Origin: SCGC-AAA076-P13 sp964276145
Lineage (GTDB): Bacteria > Pseudomonadota > Gammaproteobacteria > Magnimaribacterales > D2472
Direction of reading: 5' to 3'
DNA: 64,000 bases
NCBI GenBank assembly: GCA_964276145.1
Contig: CAXYDN010000001.1
Span: 1-64,000 of the forward strand
A program made the position numbers and the translations under genes. The notes under the pieces were generated by a model. That model did not search any database, was not told where the DNA came from, and was given only the letters and a program-made list of their open reading frames with translations. Positions 9,548 through 23,127 of the stretch are shown here, piece after piece. How positions within the stretch are numbered: the first letter of the stretch is position 1; each line of letters starts with the position of its first letter.

Positions 9548-12271
9548 ATGTTAAATCCTTTCACAAAAATTTTTGGCTCTAGTAATGATAGAGTTATAAA
9601 AAATATGATGCGTTATGTTAATGACGCGAATAATCTTGAGAATAAATTATCTGAAAAACCTGATAGTTATTTCTTAGAATTAAAATCTGAATTAAACGAA
9701 ATATATATTAAAAATAATAAAGATATCTTCAGCATATTGCCATTAACATTTGCAGCTGTAAGAGAAGCATCAAAAAGAACATTAGGGTTAAGACATTTTG
9801 ATTCTCAAATGTTAGGTGGTATTTCCCTTGCAGAAGGAAATATTGCTGAAATGAAAACGGGTGAAGGTAAAACACTTGTGGCAACCCTACCCGCATATTT
9901 GAACTCTGTAATTGGCAATAAAGCTATTCTAGTAACGGTCAATGATTATCTGGCTAGAAGAGATGCTGAATGGATGAGGCCAATATATGAATTTTTAGGT
10001 TTAACAGTTGGTGTTGTTGTCTCTAATCAAGAATTTTCTGAGAAATCTAAATCTTATGAAAGCGACGTTATATACGCAACAAATAATGAACTTGGCTTTG
10101 ATTATCTAAGAGATAACATGGCTCATTCTGTTCAAGAAAGAGTGCAGTGCTCATTAGACTTTGCGATTGTAGACGAAGTTGATTCAATTTTAATTGATGA
10201 AGCAAGGACGCCTTTGATTATTTCAGGTCCTTCCTCTGAAAGTTCAGAAATGTATAAACAAATTAAAAAATTTATACCTAAATTAATCCTACAAGATAGA
10301 GAAGGAACCGAAGAAGATCCTCTTAAAGATGAGAAAGAGGTCATTATTTAATTGATGAAAAGAATAGAAACGTTGAGTTAACTGATGATGGTTATATTTT
10401 GGTTGAAGGCTTGCTTGAAGATGCCGGGCTTATAGGAGCATCTGAAGGGCTTTATTCAATATCTAATTTAAAAATAATGAAATTCGTTCAAGCGACATTA
10501 AGAGCTAATTTTCTTTTCAAGAAGAATGTTCACTATCTTGTTCGCAATAATGAAGTTCTTCTAATAGATGAACATACCGGAAGAACAATGTCTGGAAGGC
10601 GAATGAGTGAGGGTGTTCATCAAGCATTAGAATGCAAAGAGAATGTGCCAATTCAAAGAGAATCTCAAACACTTGCATCTACCACATTCCAAAATTTCTT
10701 TAGGTTATTTAATAAGCTATCAGGTATGACAGGTACAGCAGATACAGAGGCAATCGAATTTCAACAAATTTATGGATTAAGTGTAATAATCATTCCTACC
10801 AACGTTCCTATGATAAGGAATGACCATAACGATTTAGTATTCTTAACAAAAAATGCTAAATATAAAGCTTTAATAGATGAAATAGAGTCATTAAGACTCA
10901 AGTCAGCTCCTATTTTAGTTGGAACCGTTTCAGTTGAATCATCTGAAGAAGTTTCTTCTTATTTAACACAAAAAAATATTTCACATCAGATATTAAATGC
11001 TAAACATCATGAGAAGGAAGCAGAAATAATTGCAAATGCTGGTAAGCCAGGAATGGTTACCATTGCTACTAATATGGCTGGCAGAGGAACTGATATTGTC
11101 TTAGGAGGCAAAAAAGAAGATCAAAAGCGAAGAAGAGTGGAGAGATAATAATGAAAAGGTTCTATCGTCTGGAGGTCTTCATATTCTAGGTACAGAAAGA
11201 CATGAATCAAGAAGGATTGATAACCAATTAAGGGGAAGATCTGGAAGGCAAGGAGACCCTGGTTATTCTAGATTTTTTCTGTCTCTTGAAGATGATTTAT
11301 TAAGACTATTTATATCGGATAGTCGTAGAGCCCTTTTTGATAAAATTGGAATGGGAGATGATCATATAGAGCATAGAATGCTCTCAAGAGGAATTGAGAA
11401 TGCCCAAAAAAGAATCGAAAGCAAAAATTTTGATGCGCGTAAAAGCCTGCTTGAATATGACGATGTCTCTAATGATCAAAGGCAAGCAATATATTCACTT
11501 AGAAATCAGTTACTAGAAGAGGAAGATATAAGTGAAACAATTAATAATTTAATTGAAGACCAGTTCAATATTATTACTAATTCATTTATTCCTGTTGAAT
11601 CCGTTGAGTCACAATGGAAGACAAAAGATCTAGAAAATCATCTTCTTGACACTTATTCTCTAGAAACAAATATTGCACAAAAGATATCTGAGGATAAAAA
11701 ATTAATACCTGAAACTATAGTCTCTCTTATTATAAGCATGGCTAAAGATAAGTATGCTGAGAAATACAAAGATATCGGTGACAGAAGACTAATGTTGGAG
11801 AAACAAGTAATGCTTCAAGTCCTAGATGTTCATTGGAAAGAACATTTAGGAGAAATAGACCATCTTAGGAATAGTATTGGGCTAAGGGCTTATGCTCAAA
11901 AGAATCCTAAAAATGAATTCAAAAAAGAAGCATATTCAATGTTTGAGTCTATGTTAGATGAAATAGATAGTGGAACAGTAAGAATTTTATTTTCATTACA
12001 AATTGCTAATGAGGATGACATTAAATCAATAAAGCAAAATGAACAAAAACAGGAAATGACTCTAGAAAAAGCTGAATCTAAGAGTTATAACAATGATGAT
12101 TTAGACTCGCAAAGTAAAATATCCAAAGTAAATACTGAAACTATTAAACGCGATGAACCAAAACTAGGCAGAAATGATCTTGTAAAAATCACTAATGGAC
12201 AAGAAACACAAGAATTAAAATATAAAAAAGCTAAACTTATGATTGAAAGTGGTGAATGGCGAATAGTTTAG
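9548..12271 (+). CDS. secA: Preprotein translocase ATPase SecA (two compensating frameshifts near 10339 and 11126)
   Basis: Motor ATPase that drives proteins through SecYEG. From the ATG at 9548 the N-terminus reads MLNPFTKIFGSSNDR, matching the family; an ATG at 9494 would add 18 unrelated residues inside lpxC. Walker A is MKTGEGKT at residues 102-109, with DEVDSILIDEARTPL, then SGMTGTADTEA, NMAGRGTDIVLGG and GRSGRQGDPG. The frame breaks near 10339 (one G apparently missing) and near 11126 (one A apparently extra); the shifts compensate, giving 907 residues. The C-terminus keeps GRND but then diverges: the usual zinc-binding CPCGSGKKYKxCH motif is replaced by a lysine-rich tail ending GEWRIV. 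That motif binds SecB and lipids in E. coli. Confidence 0.93.
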
Positions 12272-12280
12272 TTTAGAGAT

Positions 12281-12445
12281 TCAATCTTCGTAAAAATCCT
12301 CTGATTGAATAGGTCTAGATATTTTATTGTCCTCGCTTGCCCATGAACCAAAATCAATTAATTTACATTTTTCTGAACAAAAAGGTCTGTGTAAATTTTT
12401 AGAAGATAAGTTAACTTTTTTTTCACATCTTGGACAATTAGCCAT
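12281..12445 (-). CDS. yacG: DNA gyrase inhibitor YacG-like zinc protein
   Basis: A 54-residue zinc-finger protein of the YacG family, which binds GyrB and inhibits gyrase in E. coli. Two cysteine pairs are visible: CPRC at residues 4-7 and CSEKC at 23-27. They are followed by the family hallmark KLIDFGSWASE and an acidic tail. The ATG (12443-12445) overlaps the end of coaE by eight bases, the usual coaE-yacG coupling. It converges on secA with nine bases between the stops. Confidence 0.9.
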   Translation of the reverse strand: MANCPRCEKKVNLSSKNLHRPFCSEKCKLIDFGSWASEDNKISRPIQSEDFYED

Positions 12446-13034
12446 TATTTATAATCTCCATATATTTATCATGTAGTTTTAATATTTCTGCTTTAAGATT
12501 CGTCAAGGTAGATATATTCGAGATAACATCATCAGCAATACTTAATCTTTGATCTCTTGAAGCCTGTAAGTGTATGATTTTTTTTATCTCCTTAATAGAT
12601 TGATTATCTCTTAATGCAGATCTTTGAATTTGCGTTTCAACATCGCAATCAATTACCAGTATTCTGTCATAATTTTTTGAGGAATTAGTTTCAAAAATTA
12701 AAGGGACCATAATAATACAGTATGGAGATCGAGAGTTATTTATGAAATCTGAAATATTTGATCTCACATTTGGATGAACTATATTTTCTAATCTCTTTTT
12801 TTTGATTTCGTCTGAAAAAATTTCTTTTCTTAGTAATTCTCTATTAACTTCTTTATTGTCATTTAAAAATTCTTCTCCAAAATCTTTTACAAATGAGTGA
12901 TACCCATCAGAGTTTATAGATAAAGCATTTTTGGCAACTATATCAGCATCAATTACATCAATCTCCAAATCAATAAAATAATCAGCAGCAGCTGATTTAC
13001 CTGAACCTATCCCACCTGTTAACCCAATTATCAT
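12438..13034 (-). CDS. coaE: Dephospho-CoA kinase
   Basis: Catalyses the last step of coenzyme A synthesis, ATP-dependent phosphorylation of dephospho-CoA. The P-loop GGIGSGKS occupies residues 7-14, followed by IDADIVAK (the DAD substrate motif) and the lid and base-binding elements further on. At 198 residues it has the usual length. It is transcribed with yacG, which overlaps its stop. The start lies about 20 bases from the rRNA terminator, so part of its expression could come from rRNA read-through. The pathway partner coaD is at the other end of the window. Confidence 0.93.
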   Translation of the reverse strand: MIIGLTGGIGSGKSAAADYFIDLEIDVIDADIVAKNALSINSDGYHSFVKDFGEEFLNDNKEVNRELLRKEIFSDEIKKKRLENIVHPNVRSNISDFINNSRSPYCIIMVPLIFETNSSKNYDRILVIDCDVETQIQRSALRDNQSIKEIKKIIHLQASRDQRLSIADDVISNISTLTNLKAEILKLHDKYMEIINNG

Positions 13035-13054
13035 AAAGCTATTATACTTCAGAT

Positions 13055-13089
13055 AAAAAAAAAGGCCTCTAGTAAACTAGAAGCCTTTA
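13055..13089 (-). terminator. Rho-independent terminator of the rRNA operon
   Basis: Read on the minus strand just after 5S rRNA, AAGGC-CTAGT pairs with ACTAG-GCCTT around a short loop and is followed by nine T residues (the A-run at 13055-13063 on the plus strand). This is a long, stable stem with a strong U-tract, as expected at the end of an rRNA operon. Confidence 0.9.
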
Positions 13090-13098
13090 AAAGAAAAA

Positions 13099-13215
13099 GC
13101 CTGACGATTTCCTACTCTCACACAGGGAGACCCTGCACTACCATTGGCGTTAACCCGTTTCACTTCTGAGTTCGAGATGGGATCAGGTGGTTCCAAGTTG
13201 CTATTGTCATCAGGC
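13099..13215 (-). rRNA. rrf: 5S ribosomal RNA
   Basis: A 117-base match to the bacterial 5S pattern. The ends GCCTGATGA and TCGTCAGGC pair as helix I. Internal hallmarks include CCCATCTCGAACTCAGAAGTGAAAC and GGTAGTGCAGGGTCTCCC-like segments. It follows 23S by about 75 bases and is followed by the operon terminator. Ends are placed from the terminal helix. Confidence 0.95.
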
Positions 13216-13290
13216 AAACTGGTATGTAACTTTTTTTATTTTTAATTTCACTACAATGTTTTACTCAAATATGAACCTTTCTTAAGGTTA

Positions 13291-16183
<2,893 letters not shown>

Positions 16184-16272
16184 TATAACCTTAAAAAAGG
16201 TTATTATTTTTTTTGAAGTTTTATCTTCTTTTTGAGAGTAACTTAATAAAATATATTAATTACTTTTTAACA

Positions 16273-16335
16273 TATACATAAATGTATACATTACTTTTTA
16301 ATTGCAGTGATCTTATGTATACATAAATGTATACA
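16273..16335. repeat. Duplicated 18-base palindromic element in the rRNA spacer
   Basis: TATACATAAATGTATACA occurs at 16273-16290 and again, identically, at 16318-16335. Each copy is itself an inverted repeat (TATACA/TGTATA with a TAAA/TTTA loop). An ACTTTTTAA-type segment also appears before the first copy and between the two. The copies may be hairpins in the pre-rRNA or a footprint of local duplication. Confidence 0.8.
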
Positions 16336-16373
16336 CTAGAAAATTACATACCAATGATTTTACATAACTAAAT

Positions 16374-16412
16374 GTTCTTTTTATAAATAGTTGATTACTC
16401 GTGTGGGCGTTT
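16374..16412 (-). other. 3' arm of the 16S rRNA processing stem
   Basis: On the minus strand this segment includes CCCACACGAGTAATC and can pair over about 37 bases, with few mismatches, with 18021-18057 on the other side of 16S. Such flanking stems are substrates for RNase III in pre-rRNA. The complementarity is seen directly; processing is inferred. Confidence 0.8.
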
Positions 16413-16430
16413 AAAACGCGAAATTATCGT

Positions 16431-17964
<1,534 letters not shown>

Positions 17965-18020
17965 AATATCATGTTTTGTTGATTTTTATAAAAAATCTAA
18001 ATTATTTTTTCTCGTATTTT

Positions 18021-18057
18021 GAACACCCACACGAGTAACCAAATATTTTTAAAGAAC
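18021..18057 (-). other. 5' arm of the 16S processing stem, with boxA-like antiterminator element
   Basis: On the minus strand the leader carries TGTTCTTTAAAAA (18046-18058), close to the boxA consensus TGCTCTTTAACAA that recruits Nus factors to rRNA transcripts. The same segment and the bases after it pair with 16374-16412 beyond the 16S 3' end. Both roles are inferred from similarity and complementarity. Confidence 0.7.
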
Positions 18058-18059
18058 AA

Positions 18060-18128
18060 CCGTCTCGAGGACGGACGCGTATTCTAACTAAGATATTGTT
18101 AAGAAGATAGCCTTTTTTTAATTAATTT
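18060..18128 (-). promoter_or_regulatory. Candidate rRNA operon promoter region
   Basis: Between ilvC and the 16S leader the minus strand has an A/T-rich tract next to the ilvC stop (a possible UP element), then TAGAAT at 18086-18081 as a -10 candidate, directly followed by a GC-rich ACGCGTCCG discriminator of the kind found at stringently controlled rRNA promoters. No good -35 hexamer is visible at 16-18 bases. A small CCGTC/GACGG hairpin at 18060-18074 lies at the start of the transcript. Confidence 0.45.
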
Positions 18129-19172
18129 TTAATTAATTTCTTTATCTACTAATTTCTGTGAATTCAAGAATTTCATCTTTGATCTAAGCTCGCTACCAAC
18201 CGCTTCAATTGGGTGGTTTTTTGTTGCATCTCTATTACTTTTCATGAAAGGTCCACCTGATCCATCATTACTTTGTCTACAATCATTTAAAAACTCATTT
18301 GCAAAATTTCCTGATTGAATATTTTCTAAAATTTCTTTCATTGCTTCTTTTGTTTTTTCTGTAATCACCTTAGGTCCACTAAGATAATCTCCATACTCAG
18401 CAGTGTTAGAAATAGAATAATGCATATTTGCAATTCCGCCCTCTTGAATTAAATCAGTTATGAGCTTAGTTTCATGAAGACATTCAAAGTATGCCATCTC
18501 AGGACTGTAACCAGCTTCTACCAATGTCTCGTAGCCAGCTTTTATTAAAGCAGTTATTCCTCCGCATAAAACAGCCTGCTCACCAAATAGATCTGTCTCT
18601 GTCTCTTCTTTAAAAGTTGTTTCAAGCACACCCGCTCTTGTTCCACCATTGGCTTTGGCATAGGACAAAGCAATATCTCTTGCGGAATAATCTTCATTAA
18701 TCATTGCATCTTTATAAACTGCTATTAAAGAAGGAACTCCTCCTCCTTGTGAATATGTACTTCTAACAGTATGGCCAGGACCTTTTGGAGCGATCATTAT
18801 TACACTATTACTTTCAGAAGGTGTAATCTTTTCAAAATGAATATTAAAACCATGAGCAAAAGCTAAGATTGCATTTGGTTTTAAATTAGGTTGTATTTCA
18901 GATTCATATATATCTTTTTGGAATTCATCAGGAGCAAGAATCATAATCAAATCAGAATCTTTAACAGCGTTTGAAACAGAATTTACTTTAAGTCCAGCTT
19001 CCTCTGCTTTCTTCCATGATGATGACCCTTCTCTTAATGCGACTGTGATATTGACACCAGATTCATGAAGGTTATTTGCATGAGCATGGCCCTGAGAACC
19101 ATAACCAACAATCGCAACATTCATATTTTGAATAATTTCTATATTTGCATCATCTTCATAATAAATTTTCAT
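18129..19172 (-). CDS. ilvC: Ketol-acid reductoisomerase
   Basis: Converts acetolactate or acetohydroxybutyrate to the dihydroxy acid in valine and isoleucine synthesis, using NADPH and magnesium. The Rossmann motif GYGSQG is at residues 23-28. Magnesium-binding DLFGEQAVLCGG and the C-terminal knotted domain with CLHETKLITDL follow. The 347-residue length and the single C-terminal domain fit the short class I form found in most bacteria, not the longer E. coli class II enzyme. Its start overlaps the end of ilvN by 17 bases, so the order on the minus strand is ilvB-ilvN-ilvC. The rRNA operon follows in the same direction. Confidence 0.96.
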   Translation of the reverse strand: MKIYYEDDANIEIIQNMNVAIVGYGSQGHAHANNLHESGVNITVALREGSSSWKKAEEAGLKVNSVSNAVKDSDLIMILAPDEFQKDIYESEIQPNLKPNAILAFAHGFNIHFEKITPSESNSVIMIAPKGPGHTVRSTYSQGGGVPSLIAVYKDAMINEDYSARDIALSYAKANGGTRAGVLETTFKEETETDLFGEQAVLCGGITALIKAGYETLVEAGYSPEMAYFECLHETKLITDLIQEGGIANMHYSISNTAEYGDYLSGPKVITEKTKEAMKEILENIQSGNFANEFLNDCRQSNDGSGGPFMKSNRDATKNHPIEAVGSELRSKMKFLNSQKLVDKEIN

Positions 19173-19485
19173 CTAACAGAACTCCTTTTAAGTATGTTGT
19201 TTCTTCATTGCTAACAGCTATAACATCAATTAATTTATTTAACTGTCTTAATATTTGTCTCATGAGTGAGTCTGAGACTTGTGTTTGAATAGTTAGCCTT
19301 GAAATTTCATTTTCTTTAAACTTGGTGTCTAGTCTTTCTTCAATAAATTTATACGAAGAAAAATCATCTACTGGATCAACGTGAAGACTTTCAATGTTGT
19401 AACCTCTCTGGTGAAATAATCCAACCACTCTAACCAGAGCTCCTGGTTTATTTTCCATAATTAGAATAAGTTTTCTTTTAATCAT
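19156..19485 (-). CDS. ilvN: Acetolactate synthase small (regulatory) subunit, short form
   Basis: Regulatory subunit that activates the catalytic subunit and confers valine feedback inhibition. One ACT domain is seen: ILIMENKPGALVRVVGLFHQRGYNIESLHVDP at the N-terminus, and LTIQTQVSDSLMRQILRQLNKLIDV later. At 109 residues it lacks the C-terminal domain of the 163-residue IlvH type and is nearer in size to E. coli IlvN (about 96). About 15 extra residues (FSSYKFIEERLDTKF region) sit inside the ACT fold. It overlaps ilvB by four bases and ilvC by 17, so the three are surely one operon. Confidence 0.9.
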   Translation of the reverse strand: MIKRKLILIMENKPGALVRVVGLFHQRGYNIESLHVDPVDDFSSYKFIEERLDTKFKENEISRLTIQTQVSDSLMRQILRQLNKLIDVIAVSNEETTYLKGVLLDENLL

Positions 19486-21215
19486 GTCTTGTTATCCTTG
19501 GATAACCACATATCTTCTAAACTATTATTAGCTACAAGCATTGGATAAACATGCTCTGCGGGGTCTACATAAACATCTACAAAAACTAATCTATCTTTCA
19601 TGGAAAAAGCTTTCTTTAAAGCTTCTTTCAAATCAGAGTTCTTTTCAACTTTTATACCTACGTGACCATACGATTCTGCAAGCTTTATAAAATCTGGTAA
19701 TGAGTCCTGATAAGTGCTTTCGGAATGCCTCCCACCATAATTCATATCTTGCCATTGTTTGACCATACCAAGTGCTTCGTTATTAATATTAATAATCTTT
19801 ATAGGTAAGTTATATTGAAGGCATGTTGACAATTCTTGTATACACATTTGAATGCTCCCCTCACCAGTAATGCATACAACTTCTTCATCTGGAAAGGCAA
19901 ACTTAACCCCCATTGCAGCAGGCAAACCAAATCCCATGGTTCCAAGGCCTCCTGAATTAATCCATCTCCTAGGTTTGTCAAAATGATAATATTGGGCAGC
20001 AAACATTTGATGTTGGCCAACATCTGAGGTTACATAAGCATCACCATTAGTGACATTATAAACATGTTGAACAACTGCTTGAGGAAAAATTAGATTAGTA
20101 TCAGACTCATCTTTATACATTTCATAGTTTAATCCATGCGAAGATTTCCATTCAGCTATTTGAGTATGCCATTCTCTTAAATTATCAGTGTTGTAATGAT
20201 CAAGATTCTGATTTAAAACTTTTATCATAGCTCTTAAAGAATTTTTAACTTGGCCAAAAACTGCAATATTAGCTTCAATAATTTTTGAAACAGACGAATG
20301 ATCAACATCAAAGTGAATGATCTTAGCGCCTGGTGAAAACTTTGATGGATTATTAGTAATCCTATCATCAAACCTAGCGCCAATTGCAATTATTAAATCA
20401 GCGTTATGCATTGCCATGTTAGCTTGATATGTACCATGCATACCGAGCATTCCTAAAAAACGTTCATGAGTTGCAGGATATATCCCGAGACCCATTAAGG
20501 TATTTGTGACTGGTGCGTCAAGTATTTCATTAAGTTGGAATAGCTCTTCTTCAGCATTACTTGCGATAGCTCCACCTCCAGCATATATAACTGGCTTTTT
20601 AGCCTTTATTATTTCTCTAACAGCTCTTTCAATCTGAGTCTTATCTGGATCTACAGGAGGGTTATATGATCTAATATCAGCCTTTTTAGGGTATGAATAA
20701 TTAAATAGATTCTCAGGTGCTGTCATATCTTTTGGGATATCTATTACTACAGGTCCAGGTCTTCCGGAAGTTGCTACATGAAATGCTTCTTTAATAACTC
20801 TTGGGATATCTTCTGCATGAAATACAGTGTAGCTATGCTTAACAACCGGTCTAGAGATACCAATCATATCTGTTTCTTGAAAAGCATCTGTACCTATTAG
20901 GTGACTTGCAACTTGCCCAGATATAACAACCATAGGAATTGAATCCATAAAAGCAGTAGCTATACCTGTTATAGCATTGGTTGCACCAGGGCCAGATGTA
21001 ACCAATACAACCCCAGGCTTGCCTGTAGCTCTTGCATAACCATCTGCAGCATGTGTAGCACCCTGTTCATGTCTAACTAAAATATGATCGATTTTATCTT
21101 GCCTGAAAATAGCATCATAAATATGCAACGCCGCCCCTCCAGGGTAGCCAAAGATTAGCTCTACGCCTTCGTCGTGAAGCGCGTGCATGAGCATGTCAGC
21201 ACCAGATAATTTCAA
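19482..21215 (-). CDS. ilvB: Acetolactate synthase large (catalytic) subunit
   Basis: Thiamine-diphosphate enzyme that condenses pyruvate into acetolactate, or with 2-oxobutyrate into acetohydroxybutyrate, the first committed step of branched-chain amino acid synthesis. The catalytic glutamate is E50 in LVRHEQGATHAADGYARA. The ThDP/magnesium motif is ITGEGSIQMCIQEL...NIN near residue 450. The FAD-type middle domain is present, with RFDDRITNNPSKF. At 577 residues it has the usual length (ilvB/ilvI group). It heads the ilvB-ilvN-ilvC operon. The 76-base region upstream shows no obvious leader peptide or attenuator. The pathway's dehydratase gene, ilvD, is elsewhere in the window. Confidence 0.95.
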   Translation of the reverse strand: MKLSGADMLMHALHDEGVELIFGYPGGAALHIYDAIFRQDKIDHILVRHEQGATHAADGYARATGKPGVVLVTSGPGATNAITGIATAFMDSIPMVVISGQVASHLIGTDAFQETDMIGISRPVVKHSYTVFHAEDIPRVIKEAFHVATSGRPGPVVIDIPKDMTAPENLFNYSYPKKADIRSYNPPVDPDKTQIERAVREIIKAKKPVIYAGGGAIASNAEEELFQLNEILDAPVTNTLMGLGIYPATHERFLGMLGMHGTYQANMAMHNADLIIAIGARFDDRITNNPSKFSPGAKIIHFDVDHSSVSKIIEANIAVFGQVKNSLRAMIKVLNQNLDHYNTDNLREWHTQIAEWKSSHGLNYEMYKDESDTNLIFPQAVVQHVYNVTNGDAYVTSDVGQHQMFAAQYYHFDKPRRWINSGGLGTMGFGLPAAMGVKFAFPDEEVVCITGEGSIQMCIQELSTCLQYNLPIKIININNEALGMVKQWQDMNYGGRHSESTYQDSLPDFIKLAESYGHVGIKVEKNSDLKEALKKAFSMKDRLVFVDVYVDPAEHVYPMLVANNSLEDMWLSKDNKT

Positions 21216-21291
21216 TTTTGTACCTAAAAAACCAATAAGAATACGGTTTATATTATTTTACAGGTCAAAAAACAAGTTTTTCTTATATATT

Positions 21292-22221
21292 TTAAGAATG
21301 TTTTTTAATATCTTTAATTAAATTTTGAATATCTGTTGGTATAGGTATTTCAAAAGACATCTCTTTTTGTGTTTCAGGGCAATCAAAAGATAAAAACCTT
21401 GCATGCAAGGCTTGTCTTGGAAAAGACCTAATGATTTCAATTAACTCTGATGATGTCTCTTTTGCTATTGTTCTACTGGGGTCGTAAGTGATGTCAGCAA
21501 TTATGGGTAACTTTTTTGATAATAAGTGAACTCTTATTTGATGTGTTCTTCCAGTTTCGATAGCTATATCCAGAATAGAATAATTGCCAACTCTTTCACT
21601 AGTTTTTACGAATGTAAGGGCTTCTTTTCCATCAGGTCTGACAGACATCTTGGTTCTATTGGATTTATCCCTTCCAATTGAATCTTCAATTGAAAAACTG
21701 CCAAGAGTAGAGCCAACTACTACAGCTGTATATTTTTTAGTTACTTTTCTTTGTTGCATTAGGTCAATGAAATAATTTCTAAACTTTTCATTTCTTGCAA
21801 CCAAGAGTACACCAGATGTATCTTTATCTAATCTATGAACAATTCCACATCTAGCTATATTTTCTAAATCAGGATACTTATATATTAAACCATTTGCTAA
21901 GGTACCATCATAACAACCTGATCCGGGATGCATTATCAAACCAGATGGTTTGTTAATTATAATAAAATCTTCGCACTCATGGTAAATATCAAAATTTATG
22001 TCCTGAGGCTCCCATGAAACTTTTTTTTCTTCAGTAGGGTTAATTTCTATCTCATCATTTTCGTGAACAAAGTCTCTTGGTTTTGATAAGTCACCATTCA
22101 CTAAGATTCTTCCTTCAAGTATCCATTTTTTTATTTGTGTTCTTGAATAGTTATCAAAGAGTTCTGATGCAGCCTTATCTAACCTTTTATTTGCAATATC
22201 TGCTGAAATATTTTTTATCAT
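21292..22221 (-). CDS. rluD: 23S rRNA pseudouridine synthase RluD
   Basis: Makes pseudouridines in helix 69 of 23S rRNA. An N-terminal S4 RNA-binding domain covers about residues 10-60 (RLDKAASELFDNYSRTQIKKWI). The catalytic aspartate is D132 in HRLDKDTSG, with the family motifs KPSGLIMHPG and GRTHQIRVHL. The 309-residue length is normal. The gene is divergent from bamD, as in E. coli and many relatives, and this synteny favours RluD over RluC, although specificity is not proved by motif alone. Confidence 0.92.
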   Translation of the reverse strand: MIKNISADIANKRLDKAASELFDNYSRTQIKKWILEGRILVNGDLSKPRDFVHENDEIEINPTEEKKVSWEPQDINFDIYHECEDFIIINKPSGLIMHPGSGCYDGTLANGLIYKYPDLENIARCGIVHRLDKDTSGVLLVARNEKFRNYFIDLMQQRKVTKKYTAVVVGSTLGSFSIEDSIGRDKSNRTKMSVRPDGKEALTFVKTSERVGNYSILDIAIETGRTHQIRVHLLSKKLPIIADITYDPSRTIAKETSSELIEIIRSFPRQALHARFLSFDCPETQKEMSFEIPIPTDIQNLIKDIKKHS

Positions 22222-22307
22222 TATTATTTGAACTTATATAAAAAAAACTAATCTAAATGTACGTTTTAAAACTTTATTTACAATTATGCAGGTAAAATAC
22301 TCAAACA

Positions 22308-23123
22308 ATGATACATAAACTAAATTTAAAACTCTTTACTTGTCTTTCTATTGTAGCTTTCTTCATTGTAAGTTGTAATTCTGATGGTCCAGAGGTTGAG
22401 CAACCAGAAAAAATTTATTACGACCAAGCTCAAAGAAGGATCGCATCCAATAACTATTTTGGTGCTATTGAATCTCTTGAAGCAATCGAGACAAGATACC
22501 CATTTGGTAAATATGCAGAACAGGCTCAAGTTGAGTTAATTTATGTCTATTTTATGAACTCTGAAAATGATGCTTCTCATGCTGCTGCAGAAAAATTTAT
22601 AAGATTGCATCCGAGGCATCCCAATATAGATTATGCATATTTTATGAAAGGCTTATCAAGTTACACAAGAGATAACAGTCTTATGCAAAGATTAACAGAA
22701 ACTGACTTATCTAACAGAGATGTGTCTGGTGCGAAACAATCTTTTTCAGAATTAACAGAATTTTTAACTAGGCATCCTGATAGTCAATATGCGCCTTATG
22801 CAAAACAAAGAAACATTTATTTAAGAAATATGATAGCCAGAAATGAGTTAGCTGCTGCTGATTATTATTTATCTATAGATGCTCATGTTGCTGCGATAAG
22901 AAGAGCAAAATATGTGATTGAAAATATTCCAAATTCTAGCGAAAATTTTAGAGCATTAAAGATTCTAGAGAAATCATACAAAGCTTTAGGTTACATAGAA
23001 CTTTATGATGACGTAATTCGTGTGATTGATTTAAATTACTCTGATAAAAATATTAAAGAATTGAGTGATTCTAATTGGTCTTGGAATTTTTTAAGGAGTT
23101 CAAAACCAGAAGTTCAAGATTAA
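22308..23123 (+). CDS. bamD: Outer-membrane assembly lipoprotein BamD
   Basis: Essential lipoprotein of the BAM complex that folds outer-membrane barrels such as the TonB receptors and TolC encoded here. The signal peptide ends in a lipobox with the lipidated cysteine at residue 23 (FIVSCNS). The mature part consists of TPR-like repeats: YYDQAQRRIASNNYFGAIESLE, then FIRLHPRHPNIDYAYFMKGL and SELTEFLTRHPDSQYA. The 271-residue length and divergence from rluD match the E. coli bamD locus. Confidence 0.95.
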   Translation: MIHKLNLKLFTCLSIVAFFIVSCNSDGPEVEQPEKIYYDQAQRRIASNNYFGAIESLEAIETRYPFGKYAEQAQVELIYVYFMNSENDASHAAAEKFIRLHPRHPNIDYAYFMKGLSSYTRDNSLMQRLTETDLSNRDVSGAKQSFSELTEFLTRHPDSQYAPYAKQRNIYLRNMIARNELAAADYYLSIDAHVAAIRRAKYVIENIPNSSENFRALKILEKSYKALGYIELYDDVIRVIDLNYSDKNIKELSDSNWSWNFLRSSKPEVQD

Positions 23124-23127
23124 TTAA

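Larger units (their letters stand above)
16184..16430 (-). other. 16S-23S internal transcribed spacer without tRNA genes
   Basis: This 247-base spacer is very AT-rich and contains nothing that folds as tRNA-Ile or tRNA-Ala, which often sit here in gammaproteobacteria. It holds the outer half of the 23S processing stem next to 16184, two copies of an 18-base palindromic repeat, and the 3' arm of the 16S processing stem at 16374-16412. Confidence 0.85.

Noticed and set aside
9548..12271. Three separate SecA-like genes or a secA pseudogene
   Set aside because: Conserved SecA motifs continue in order across the two frame changes, and the shifts compensate exactly, so one gene with sequence errors fits better.
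16184..16430. tRNA-Ile or tRNA-Ala in the rRNA spacer
   Set aside because: No T-loop (GGTTCRAATCC-like) or acceptor pairing could be found; the sequence is too AT-rich.
21216..21291. Attenuator or leader peptide before ilvB
   Set aside because: The 76-base gap has no short frame rich in Leu, Ile or Val codons and no paired terminator.
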